DNA of 64,000 nucleotides from Alkalihalophilus marmarensis DSM 21297 (GTDB taxonomy: Bacteria; Bacillota; Bacilli; Bacillales; Bacillaceae_D). A program made the translations under genes and the position numbers. A model generated the notes under the pieces. That model was given only the letters and a program-made list of their open reading frames with translations. It ran no database searches and was not told the DNA's origin. Location of the stretch: assembly GCF_000474275.2 (NCBI RefSeq), contig NZ_ATAE01000037.1:1-64000 (forward strand), in the 5' to 3' direction. Below, piece by piece: positions 8,529 to 16,384 of the stretch. Position 1 is the stretch's first letter. Every line of letters begins with the position of its first letter.

Positions 8529-10407
8529 CTTCTTTAAGTGAAGAATTCTCTTGAACCACATGGATCCGGTTTTTACCCAACCTTTTGGCTGTATAAAGCC
8601 CGTCATCAGCTTCTTTAATTAATTCTTTTAGTGAGCGGGTAGTTTTATGATGATGCCAATAAGAGACACCGCATGAAACCGTAATAGGAGGCTCGGTTTG
8701 ATATTCAACAGCTTCTACTATTCGTACAGCAATTTTTTTAGCATCTTCTAAATTGACTTTTGGCAGATATAGAGCTAACTCTTCTCCTCCCCACCTTGCT
8801 GCAATATCCTCTTCACGAATATTTTCCTTCATAATCTTAGCCACTTGAATAAGCACTTCATCTCCAATTTGATGTCCGTGTGTATCATTAATCTGTTTAA
8901 AGTTATCAACATCAAATAGAAGATACGTCCCATAGCCATCATTTTCAAGCGAGGCTCTAATTTGCTGATCTAAATAACTTCTAGAATATAAGCTGGTTAG
9001 ATGATCGGTAATTACGAGTTTTTCTAACTTCTCATGAAGCATAGCATTTGTAAAAGCTAATGTAGAGTGATGTGCGAGAGATTGCAGCAACTTAAAATGA
9101 TCGTAACTGAAACGATACGGCTTCTGATCCAGCACGATAACCACACCTTTTAAGACTCCACTTTGAATCATCGGCACCGCTAAAAGACTCCGATAATAAG
9201 AGTGCTGAAAGAGCTTATGACTTTTAGAATCTCCAACAAACTGCGGTTCTCTATGGTATTTCATCTCCATAAACAGCGGGTTGAGCTTCTTTAAGAGCGA
9301 GGGGTCATTGAAAACAGGTGTACTACCTTCTAACACAGTAATTTCTCCCTCTTCATAGAGAACAAAACCTACTTGTTCAGCTCCAAATGATACAAGAATC
9401 TGTTGAGTCATAAAGGTAATTGTATCTTTTAGTCTTAATTTTTCATTTAACTGGTGAGATGTTTGATTAATAAGCTGCAGATCTTGATTTAAGTTTCTAG
9501 ACTGCTGATAAAGCTCGGCATTCTCTAAAGCGTTTCCCCCAGTATCCGCTAGGACATTAATAAACTCGAGGTCATGTGTGTGAAGGACAATGTCTGTATC
9601 AGCCTCTAATTCTATGACACCGTAAACCGCTTGTTTGCCCCTAAGTGGCGCAAAAACATTCAGTTGTTTTTCATTTCTTTCTATTTGGAGCTCTCCTTTT
9701 AAATAAGCATGCTCTGCCAATCGGTTATGGTTATCCATTCCATACACCAATGGTTTAATTGATAGGTCATGATCAATTTTCCACTCATGCGTTAAATATA
9801 AATGAACATTCCAATTAGGGAATACTTGATTAAGAGCCGTAATTATTTGTTTTAATACTTCATTTATATCCATAGATCCATGACACTTCTTTGTTACTTG
9901 CAAAAGAAGATCTCTCTTCATGCTGATGGTAGTGGATTTCGAGCAATTATAGCCCTGGGCAAATAGTGTTTGGAAAGGAATCATCTCTAGGTGTCCTGCA
10001 GCAAACGCATCTGCATCTTTTTTTGTAGGGAAAGTATGAATAATCAATCCATATAACATCGATTTATAGTATAAGGAGATACATACATTCCAGCTTGGAG
10101 AAGTGGTAATTAAACTGCCCTCTACTACTTTCATAGAATGATCATGAGTCTTTTTGAACCAGCTCTCGATCTCTTTATTATTCTGCAGTATACCTTTAAC
10201 TGCTTCTTCCCCTTTAACGAGCTCAAATTGTTCATCATTTCTTTCATAAATGGCTGTCTTCTCTAAATGATTAGGCTTACCCGCTTTTAATGCGAGGGCA
10301 TGGTAAGAAGAAGCTAATGCATAGAAATTAATTTGATAGTCTGCTCCTTTTAACCACTGATCAACAGTCATCATTTCCCCAACCGTAACTTCATTCCGTG
10401 GATTCAT
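8521..10407 (-). CDS. dgcP: GAF-containing diguanylate cyclase (DgcP/YtrP-like)
   Basis: Makes cyclic di-GMP from two GTP. The 628-residue protein has no membrane segment. It has two GAF-like sensory regions (about 165-300 and 315-450) and a C-terminal GGDEF domain (about 455-615). The catalytic motif reads WGGEEL, an active variant. An RxxD inhibitory site (REED) sits exactly five residues before it, so product inhibition is expected. The start is uncertain: ATGs at codons 12 and 13 have a GGGG run just upstream. It lies where ytrP (dgcP) sits in B. subtilis, opposite ytsP. Confidence 0.85.
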   Translation of the reverse strand: MNPRNEVTVGEMMTVDQWLKGADYQINFYALASSYHALALKAGKPNHLEKTAIYERNDEQFELVKGEEAVKGILQNNKEIESWFKKTHDHSMKVVEGSLITTSPSWNVCISLYYKSMLYGLIIHTFPTKKDADAFAAGHLEMIPFQTLFAQGYNCSKSTTISMKRDLLLQVTKKCHGSMDINEVLKQIITALNQVFPNWNVHLYLTHEWKIDHDLSIKPLVYGMDNHNRLAEHAYLKGELQIERNEKQLNVFAPLRGKQAVYGVIELEADTDIVLHTHDLEFINVLADTGGNALENAELYQQSRNLNQDLQLINQTSHQLNEKLRLKDTITFMTQQILVSFGAEQVGFVLYEEGEITVLEGSTPVFNDPSLLKKLNPLFMEMKYHREPQFVGDSKSHKLFQHSYYRSLLAVPMIQSGVLKGVVIVLDQKPYRFSYDHFKLLQSLAHHSTLAFTNAMLHEKLEKLVITDHLTSLYSRSYLDQQIRASLENDGYGTYLLFDVDNFKQINDTHGHQIGDEVLIQVAKIMKENIREEDIAARWGGEELALYLPKVNLEDAKKIAVRIVEAVEYQTEPPITVSCGVSYWHHHKTTRSLKELIKEADDGLYTAKRLGKNRIHVVQENSSLKEEA

Positions 10408-10660
10408 CTACATTTACACCACCATATATAGGAAAATACTTAATTTACTCTTAAATACTACTGGTTCATATAGGCTTATCTAGAGAAAACGTCACAAACT
10501 ATAGGATAATGTAATCAAAAAAACCATTCTCAATTATACCTTCTAGGTATTTGTTACTGCTATTATAAATCAACTTATAACACATTACTATTATTTTCCA
10601 CGATATTATTTTGAAAACCTTCCGACAATTTTCACAAGAATCGTATTTCCTTGTTTCCTC
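10408..10660. other. intergenic sequence upstream of dgcP and rpsD
   Basis: AT-rich, no gene seen. It must hold the dgcP promoter on the minus strand, but no clear element pair was found. The rpsD promoter begins at 10661. Confidence 0.3.
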
Positions 10661-10689
10661 TTGACTTTCGCCCCTATTAAGCTTATACT
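10661..10689 (+). promoter_or_regulatory. sigma-A promoter of rpsD
   Basis: TTGACT (10661-10666), a 17-nt spacer and TATACT (10684-10689): five of six matches in each box with ideal spacing. Transcription would start near 10696, giving a leader of nearly 200 nt before the rpsD ATG. Confidence 0.8.
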
Positions 10690-10723
10690 CGAATTTGTGT
10701 GAAATGCGACAGCCTAGGTAAAC

Positions 10724-10884
10724 TTAATATGTCTGGTCATTTTGTTCCTCGATTAGCGGCTGCAAACTGAGGTGCATCACGTAACTTCTAGCTGTCGAAG
10801 CGAAGATGCATGAAGGCAAAATGAACATATTAAAGAGATTACCCATCGGTTGTTATTTTGCAACATCAAAATAACAAGGAGGAG
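10724..10884 (+). ncRNA. rpsD 5' leader, probable S4-binding autoregulatory RNA
   Basis: The leader is strongly structured. TTAATATGT (10724-10732) pairs with ACATATTAA (10825-10833), and TCATTTTG (10737-10744) pairs with CAAAATGA (10817-10824), closing a domain of about 110 nt. A second hairpin has an 11-bp perfect stem (10850-10860 with 10867-10877) and a 6-nt loop. It ends exactly where the Shine-Dalgarno sequence starts. In Firmicutes, rpsD is known to be repressed by S4 binding its own leader. Identification as that element is by position and structure, not by a covariance search. Confidence 0.72.
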
Positions 10885-10891
10885 TCTTATT

Positions 10892-11494
10892 ATGGCTCGT
10901 TATACAGGTCCATCTTGGAAATTATCTCGTCGTTTAGGAATCTCTCTAAGCGGTACTGGTAAAGAATTAGCAAAGCGTCCGTACGCTCCAGGGCAACACG
11001 GTCCAAACCAACGTAAAAAATTATCGGAATACGGTCTTCAACTACAAGAGAAGCAAAAGCTTCGTCACATGTTTGGTGTGAATGAGCGTCAATTCCGTCG
11101 TATCTTTGATGATGCTGGCAAAATGCCTGGTATCCACGGTGAAAACTTCATGATTCTTCTTGAGTCACGTCTTGATAACCTTGTTTACCGTATGGGTCTT
11201 GCTCGTACTCGTCGTGCTGCTCGTCAGTTAGTTAACCATGGTCACATCATGGTTGATGGAGGTCGTGTTGACATTCCTTCATACCGTGTTAAACCTGGTC
11301 AAACAATTGCTCTTCGCGAAAAATCTCGTGACTTAAGCGTTGTTAAAGAAGCTCTTGAAGCTAACGATTTCACTCCAGCATACGTAACATTCGATGCTGA
11401 GAAGCTTGAAGGTACTTTCAGCCGTCTTCCTGAGCGTTCTGAACTTCCTGCTGAAATCACTGAAGCTCTTATCGTTGAGTTCTACTCTCGTTAA
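10892..11494 (+). CDS. rpsD: 30S ribosomal protein S4
   Basis: Primary 16S rRNA-binding protein that nucleates assembly of the small subunit 5' domain. The 200-residue protein starts [20 protein letters not shown] and contains the S4 RNA-binding fold (about residues 90-155, [20 protein letters not shown]). The ATG at 10892, 8 nt after AGGAGGAG, is the family start. An in-frame ATG at 10850 lies inside the leader hairpin and is not used. Codon use is biased toward highly expressed codons. Monocistronic, as in B. subtilis. Confidence 0.98.
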   Translation: MARYTGPSWKLSRRLGISLSGTGKELAKRPYAPGQHGPNQRKKLSEYGLQLQEKQKLRHMFGVNERQFRRIFDDAGKMPGIHGENFMILLESRLDNLVYRMGLARTRRAARQLVNHGHIMVDGGRVDIPSYRVKPGQTIALREKSRDLSVVKEALEANDFTPAYVTFDAEKLEGTFSRLPERSELPAEITEALIVEFYSR

Positions 11495-11501
11495 TCGCTT
11501 C

Positions 11502-11537
11502 AAAAAAAGACTCTGGGATCTCCCGGAGTCTTTTTTA
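11502..11537 (+). terminator. rpsD terminator
   Basis: AAGACTCTGGGA pairs with TCCCGGAGTCTT (11508-11533) and is followed by a T-run. Confidence 0.85.
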
Positions 11538-11553
11538 TTTGATTAAATAAAAA

Positions 11554-11590
11554 AAGAAGAACGCATTCCTCGTTCTTCTTTTTTTATCTT
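11554..11590 (-). terminator. tyrS terminator
   Basis: AAGAAGAACG pairs with CGTTCTTCTT (11554-11582). Read on the minus strand it is followed by the T-run at 11546-11553, just after the tyrS stop. Confidence 0.75.
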
Positions 11591-11593
11591 CTA

Positions 11594-12838
11594 TTAATGT
11601 GTTACAAGCTTAGCAAATTTACGTTTACCTACTTGAACGATTAGTCCATCTTCAATTTTAATTTGGGCTTGAACATCTTCTACTTTTTCTTCATTTACTT
11701 TAACACCGCCATTTTGAACCATACGACGTGCCTCTCCTTTAGAAGACATCATCTTCAATTCAACCAGCAGCTCCACAACCCACACAGCGTCTTCCCCGCT
11801 CCACTTCACTTCAGGGATGTCTGTTGGAAGGGTACGCTTTTGAAAAACTGTTTGGAAGTAGTTCTTTGCTTCATCAGCAGCATCTTTTCCATGATACATT
11901 TCTACAAACTTAGCACCTAGATTCATCTTTGCATCTCTTGGGTGTACTGAACCATTCTTGATCCCTTCTTCTAGAGCATTGATCTCATCCATCGGGATGT
12001 CTGTTGCCAGCTTGTAATATTTAATCATTAATTCATCTGGAATCGACATTGATTTACCAAAGATTTCATTTGGCGACTCATCAATACCAATGTAGTTATT
12101 AAGGGATTTAGACATTTTTCTTTCTCCGTCAAGCCCCTCAATTAACGGCAAAGTCATAGCTACTTGCTTCTCTTTGCCATATGCCTCTTGAAGTGTACGT
12201 CCCATTAAAAGATTGAACTTTTGATCCGTGCCTCCCACTTCAATATCAGACTCTAACGCCACAGAATCATATCCTTGCATTAATGGGTAGAAGAACTCAT
12301 GAATGGAGATCGGCTGACCAGATTTATATCTTTTCTCAAAATCATCTCTCTCAAGCATTCTAGCTACCGTCATATTAGCAGACAGACCGATGACATCCTC
12401 AAATGATAAAGCTTTGAGCCATTCTGAATTGTAATAGATCGTTGCTTTTTCCATGTCGAGAATTTTTCCGTATTGCTCTACATACGTCATTGCATTACGT
12501 TTTACATCTTCATCACTTAATTGCTTTCTAGTTTCAGATTTCCCAGTAGGGTCACCAATTCGTCCGGTAAAGTCACCGATAAGCATTTGAATTTCATGAC
12601 CTAGTTCTTGGAACTGACGCAGCTTGTGCAGGGGAACCGTATGTCCAAGGTGAACGTCAGGCGCTGACGGATCCATCCCTAGCTTAACTTTTAACGGCTT
12701 TCCTGTACGAACCGATTTTTCAATCTTCTTTTTTAATTCATGTTCTGGTGTAATTTCTACCACGCCGCGTTTTAGAATCTCTAACTGACGTTCTACCTCT
12801 TGTTCTTGCTCTAGTGTTAACTTCGTTTCTTCACTCAT
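11594..12838 (-). CDS. tyrS: tyrosyl-tRNA synthetase, KMSKS (TyrZ-like) class
   Basis: Charges tRNA-Tyr. The 414-residue class Ic synthetase has HLGH (in [11 protein letters not shown], about residue 62), a KMSKS loop ([11 protein letters not shown], about 241) and a C-terminal S4-like RNA-binding domain (from about residue 350). The B. subtilis enzyme at this locus has KFGKT instead of KMSKS. This protein resembles the second B. subtilis enzyme, TyrZ, which is encoded elsewhere there. A T-box leader lies upstream. Ends convergent with rpsD. Confidence 0.92.
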   Translation of the reverse strand: MSEETKLTLEQEQEVERQLEILKRGVVEITPEHELKKKIEKSVRTGKPLKVKLGMDPSAPDVHLGHTVPLHKLRQFQELGHEIQMLIGDFTGRIGDPTGKSETRKQLSDEDVKRNAMTYVEQYGKILDMEKATIYYNSEWLKALSFEDVIGLSANMTVARMLERDDFEKRYKSGQPISIHEFFYPLMQGYDSVALESDIEVGGTDQKFNLLMGRTLQEAYGKEKQVAMTLPLIEGLDGERKMSKSLNNYIGIDESPNEIFGKSMSIPDELMIKYYKLATDIPMDEINALEEGIKNGSVHPRDAKMNLGAKFVEMYHGKDAADEAKNYFQTVFQKRTLPTDIPEVKWSGEDAVWVVELLVELKMMSSKGEARRMVQNGGVKVNEEKVEDVQAQIKIEDGLIVQVGKRKFAKLVTH

Positions 12839-12910
12839 TTCATGCTGCCTCCTTTATTTAAATAACCCTTTTTCATGTTGGAAATAAGCATCTAACCTAA
12901 AATTGGACAT

Positions 12911-13140
12911 AAAAAAAACTCCTCCCAAAAAAGGGACGAGGTTCTCGCGGTACCACCCTTGTTGAAGCTATCACTAAATAAACTTCCACTCGACATGATA
13001 ACGGTATGACCGTTCTTGCTACGCAAGAATTGGCTCCAGGCTGTAATTCGAATACTGCTCCCCTGCTGATTTCCACCTGCCATCAGCTCTCTAAAAAGTA
13101 AAACAGTACCTACTCCGACCCTTCAAAGCTGTTTACATAT
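12911..13140 (-). promoter_or_regulatory. tyrosine T-box leader of tyrS
   Basis: A tRNA-sensing riboswitch on the minus strand. It holds the universal T-box AGGGTGGTACCGCG (12946-12959). This is followed by a terminator stem, CTCGTCCC with GGGAGGAG (12919-12926 with 12933-12940), and a T-run. Upstream lie the stem I signature AGAGAGC and GGTGGAAATC. A TAC tyrosine specifier candidate at 13043-13045 is in a GAATTACAGCC context before CTGG. Uncharged tRNA-Tyr would favour readthrough. Confidence 0.93.
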
Positions 13141-13154
13141 ACTGTTCTCTTTTT

Positions 13155-13179
13155 ACCACATTTCTATTTTTGTTGTCAA
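13155..13179 (-). promoter_or_regulatory. probable promoter of the tyrS T-box transcript
   Basis: On the minus strand a perfect TTGACA (13174-13179) is followed 17-18 nt later by a GTAAAAA-type weak -10. Position just upstream of the T-box leader fits. The -10 is poor. Confidence 0.5.
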
Positions 13180-13229
13180 TCGCAGACTTTCTTAGATTTT
13201 GTAAAAACATATCATCCTATGTAAACCTA

Positions 13230-13238
13230 TGCTATAAT
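13230..13238 (+). promoter_or_regulatory. extended -10 promoter of the class A PBP gene
   Basis: TGCTATAAT (13230-13238) is a full extended -10 element about 100 nt before the PBP start. No good -35 sits 17 nt upstream, which extended -10 promoters tolerate. Confidence 0.5.
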
Positions 13239-13339
13239 ATTGCTGATATTCTAGCTATAGATGCGATTATTTTACACGTTATCTCTTTAGCTATAATGCC
13301 TGATACTATAGGCCTTTGAACTTAATAAGGAGGTTTGCT

Positions 13340-16270
13340 ATGAAGAGTTTCTACTCTCAAATGCAACAAAAACTGAGGTTATTTTCAGAGTCATTACATG
13401 AAAAACAAGTCTTTCGAAAGATCGGCATTACATACCAAGTATTTTGGAATTTATTCCTAATTGTTATGATCGTGGGATTGATGTCAATCTTTTTCATAGG
13501 GGGAACTGCCGCTGGATATTTCGCTTCTCTAGTTAAAGATGAGCCTCTTCGGTCACCAGATGAGATGGTAACAGACATCTATGACTATGAAGAAACCAGT
13601 CAGCTGTTCTTTGCCGATGATACGTACTTGGGTGAGCTCCCTACTGAGCTTGAACGACATCAGGTTTCTTTAGATCAAATGTCGGATCATGTCAAGAACG
13701 CAGTAATTGCAACAGAAGATGAGCACTTCTTTGAACACGAAGGAATTGTCCCTAAAGCGATTTTGCGAGCTACATTCCAAGAAGTTGCTAATTCATCTGT
13801 TCAAACTGGCGGAAGTACACTCACTCAGCAGTTAATTAAGCAGCAAGTTCTTTCGAGTGAAGTCTCTTTTGACCGTAAAGCTACAGAAATATTACTGGCT
13901 ATGCGGCTAGAACATTTTCTTGAAAAAGAAGAAATTTTAGAAGCTTACTTAAATGTTGTTCCGTTTGGACGTAATGCATCTGGAAGACAAGTGGCAGGTG
14001 TTCAGGCAGCTTCACAAGGGTTATTCGGTGTGGATGCCAAAGATCTATCCATTCCGCAAGCAGCCTTCATAGCTGGTTTACCCCAAAGTCCATTCGGTTA
14101 CACTCCTTTTACCGGGAATGGTGAGGTGAAGGAGAATTTAGATCCGGGGTTAAATCGTATGCAAACCGTACTTAGACGAATGCATGAGGGCGGTTTTATT
14201 AACGACCGTGAATACGAAGAAGCATTAGAATTTGATTTACGTGAAAATTTAACAGACCGTACGCCATCGCCGATTGAAGAATATCCGTATTTAACACATG
14301 AAGTGATGAGACGTGCTAGTGATATTCTCTACAGTCAAAAACTTGAAGAACATCAAGAAGAGCTGAATGAACTAGAAGGCGATGAGCGCCAATTATTTCT
14401 TACTGATCTTCGCTCTGAAGCAGATGCAGATCTAAGACGAAAAGGGTTTAGAATTCATACAACAATAGATAAAAATGTATATAATGCGATGCAAGAAGCA
14501 GTTAATGACCATTCCTTATTCGGTCCACAAAAGGGTGATGACCAAGAAGAAGTCGGGGCTGTCTTAATTGAAAATCATACAGGAGCGATTAAAGGCTTTG
14601 TAGGTGGACGCGGGGAAGGCGAAACAACAAACCATTACAATTACGCGACTCAAGCCTACCGTTCAAATGGTTCTACCATGAAACCATTGCTAGCCTATGG
14701 GCCTGCTTTAGAAATTGGAGTGATTCAGCCAGGCATCGTAGTTCCTGATACGCCTGCCACATATAGCGGTGGACAACCTTATTCTAACTTTGATAATAGT
14801 TATGCTGGCTTAATCTCTGTACGTGAGTCACTGGCTCGTTCTCGTAACGTACCTGCCGTTCGCTCTTTCCAACGAGTTCCACATGAACAACTACGAGAAA
14901 CGATGATTAATCTAGGATTCACCCCAAATGATGAGAGTCAGCCTTATGAATCTGCCGCTCTTGGGGGAGCCTTTGATGTCACTGTTGAGCAAAATACAAG
15001 TGCCTTTTCAACATTTGGCAACGGAGGAAATCGAACCGATCCATTTATGATTGAACGAATTGAAACAGCAGACGGCGACATAGTATTTGAACACGAGATA
15101 AAACAAGTAAATGTATTTACACCTCAAACAAACTATTTGAGCATTGATATGATGCGAGATGTTTTGCGAGCTGGAGGTACAGCAAGTTCGGTACCCGGCC
15201 GCTTAAAATTCTCAGCTGATTGGGCTGGGAAAACAGGTACGACCGGTGAATTCAGAGATTCTTGGTTTGTGGCTACAAACCCTAATGTAACACTTGGCGT
15301 ATGGATTGGTTACCGTCAAAACCAGCCGATCGATAGAGTCGTGAATGGGTTGCGTTATGGTCCTAGGACGCAGCGTATTTGGGCTAACATTGCCAATGCT
15401 GCCTATGATCAAAATCCAAACTTATTAGCTCCAAGTGAAAGCTTTGCTATGCCTGAAGGAATTGTGCGCAGATCTGTCTGCAGCATTACAGGTCAAGCTC
15501 CTACCTCATTATGTGAGCAAGCAGGACTCGTTCGCTCAGACTTATTCAATGTTAACTTCCAGCCTGGTTCTGGAGATAATTTAGATAGTGCACGATATGT
15601 TACGATAAACAGTCAAAACTATTTAGCACTTGATTCGACTCCGCAAGAATTTACAGATGTCGGAGTTACCGTTCCTGATACAGTCTTTGGGGTCAGCAAT
15701 ATAGGTGAATATTTACCTGACTCTATGCAAGGGGTTGTCCCTGATCGAGATGCACCAAATAACGGACGGTCCCCTGGAGCAGTCAGTGGAGTATCATTAA
15801 ACGGTCAAACCTTATCATGGTCTAAGCATTCTGATAATGATATTGTCGGTTACCGTATCTACCGAGCGGCTAGCGGCAGCAGCAGCTTTGAGCGTGTAGG
15901 GCATGTGAAAGGCAATGGTTCTACAAGCTATACAGTAAACGGTGGATCATTTGCTTATTATGTTACTGCAGTAGATACAGCTGGGAGAGAATCAACCTCT
16001 TCCTCTCAAGCTGAAGGTTCCGATTATTCAGATACACCTGAACCATCCGAGCCCGATGCACCCGATACTGAACCAAGCGAACCAGACGAAGATCCTCCTT
16101 CCGAGCAAAATGGAGGGAATGATAACGACGGTGGAAATGGTGATAGTGACGGAAACGGGAACGGGAACGGCAATGGCAATGGAAGTGGAAACGGCAATGG
16201 CAATGGAAACGGGAATCAACCGCCCCCAGAAGAACCTGGAGATCCTGAAGAGCCAACAGATGATGATTAA
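13340..16270 (+). CDS. class A penicillin-binding protein (transglycosylase/transpeptidase) with Fn3-like domain and Gly/Asn tail
   Basis: Polymerises and crosslinks peptidoglycan outside the membrane. The 976 residues hold a cytoplasmic stub and a membrane segment (about 33-58). A GT51 transglycosylase follows (about 105-280, with catalytic ATEDEHFFEHEGI and GGSTLTQQLIKQ). The transpeptidase (about 400-680) has STMK, SRN and KTGTT motifs. An Fn3-like module (about 815-890) leads to an acidic, Pro- and Gly/Asn-rich end. The layout resembles PonA (PBP1), but the tail differs. ATG 13340 follows AAGGAGG. The B. subtilis tyrS-acsA interval, as I recall it, has no such gene. Confidence 0.9.
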   Translation: MKSFYSQMQQKLRLFSESLHEKQVFRKIGITYQVFWNLFLIVMIVGLMSIFFIGGTAAGYFASLVKDEPLRSPDEMVTDIYDYEETSQLFFADDTYLGELPTELERHQVSLDQMSDHVKNAVIATEDEHFFEHEGIVPKAILRATFQEVANSSVQTGGSTLTQQLIKQQVLSSEVSFDRKATEILLAMRLEHFLEKEEILEAYLNVVPFGRNASGRQVAGVQAASQGLFGVDAKDLSIPQAAFIAGLPQSPFGYTPFTGNGEVKENLDPGLNRMQTVLRRMHEGGFINDREYEEALEFDLRENLTDRTPSPIEEYPYLTHEVMRRASDILYSQKLEEHQEELNELEGDERQLFLTDLRSEADADLRRKGFRIHTTIDKNVYNAMQEAVNDHSLFGPQKGDDQEEVGAVLIENHTGAIKGFVGGRGEGETTNHYNYATQAYRSNGSTMKPLLAYGPALEIGVIQPGIVVPDTPATYSGGQPYSNFDNSYAGLISVRESLARSRNVPAVRSFQRVPHEQLRETMINLGFTPNDESQPYESAALGGAFDVTVEQNTSAFSTFGNGGNRTDPFMIERIETADGDIVFEHEIKQVNVFTPQTNYLSIDMMRDVLRAGGTASSVPGRLKFSADWAGKTGTTGEFRDSWFVATNPNVTLGVWIGYRQNQPIDRVVNGLRYGPRTQRIWANIANAAYDQNPNLLAPSESFAMPEGIVRRSVCSITGQAPTSLCEQAGLVRSDLFNVNFQPGSGDNLDSARYVTINSQNYLALDSTPQEFTDVGVTVPDTVFGVSNIGEYLPDSMQGVVPDRDAPNNGRSPGAVSGVSLNGQTLSWSKHSDNDIVGYRIYRAASGSSSFERVGHVKGNGSTSYTVNGGSFAYYVTAVDTAGRESTSSSQAEGSDYSDTPEPSEPDAPDTEPSEPDEDPPSEQNGGNDNDGGNGDSDGNGNGNGNGNGSGNGNGNGNGNQPPPEEPGDPEEPTDDD
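16150..16216 (+). repeat. GGNAAY hexamer tandem repeat inside the PBP gene
   Basis: About 11 in-frame copies of a GGAAAC/GGGAAC/GGCAATx-type hexamer encode an alternating Gly-Asn stretch with one Gly-Ser. Such arrays change length by slippage in steps of two residues, without frameshift. Confidence 0.85.
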
Positions 16271-16274
16271 ACGA

Positions 16275-16310
16275 AAAGAGCAAACTCAATTGAGTTTGCT
16301 CTTTTTGTCC
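16275..16310 (+). terminator. terminator of the PBP gene
   Basis: A perfect 30-nt palindrome (16275-16304) with A-run before and TTTTT after, right behind the stop codon. Confidence 0.85.
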
Positions 16311-16350
16311 TTCATATCGCTGCGGTCTAGAAAGATGTTACACAACAAAG

Positions 16351-16378
16351 ACACCGCTTGCCTTAAGGCAAGCGGTGT
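16351..16378 (-). terminator. terminator-like palindrome after acsA
   Basis: A perfect 28-nt palindrome, ACACCGCTTGCC-TTAA-GGCAAGCGGTGT, lying 6 bp beyond the acsA stop on the minus strand. The following T-tract is interrupted (TCTTTGTTG), so termination may be partial. Confidence 0.65.
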
Positions 16379-16384
16379 AGCTTA

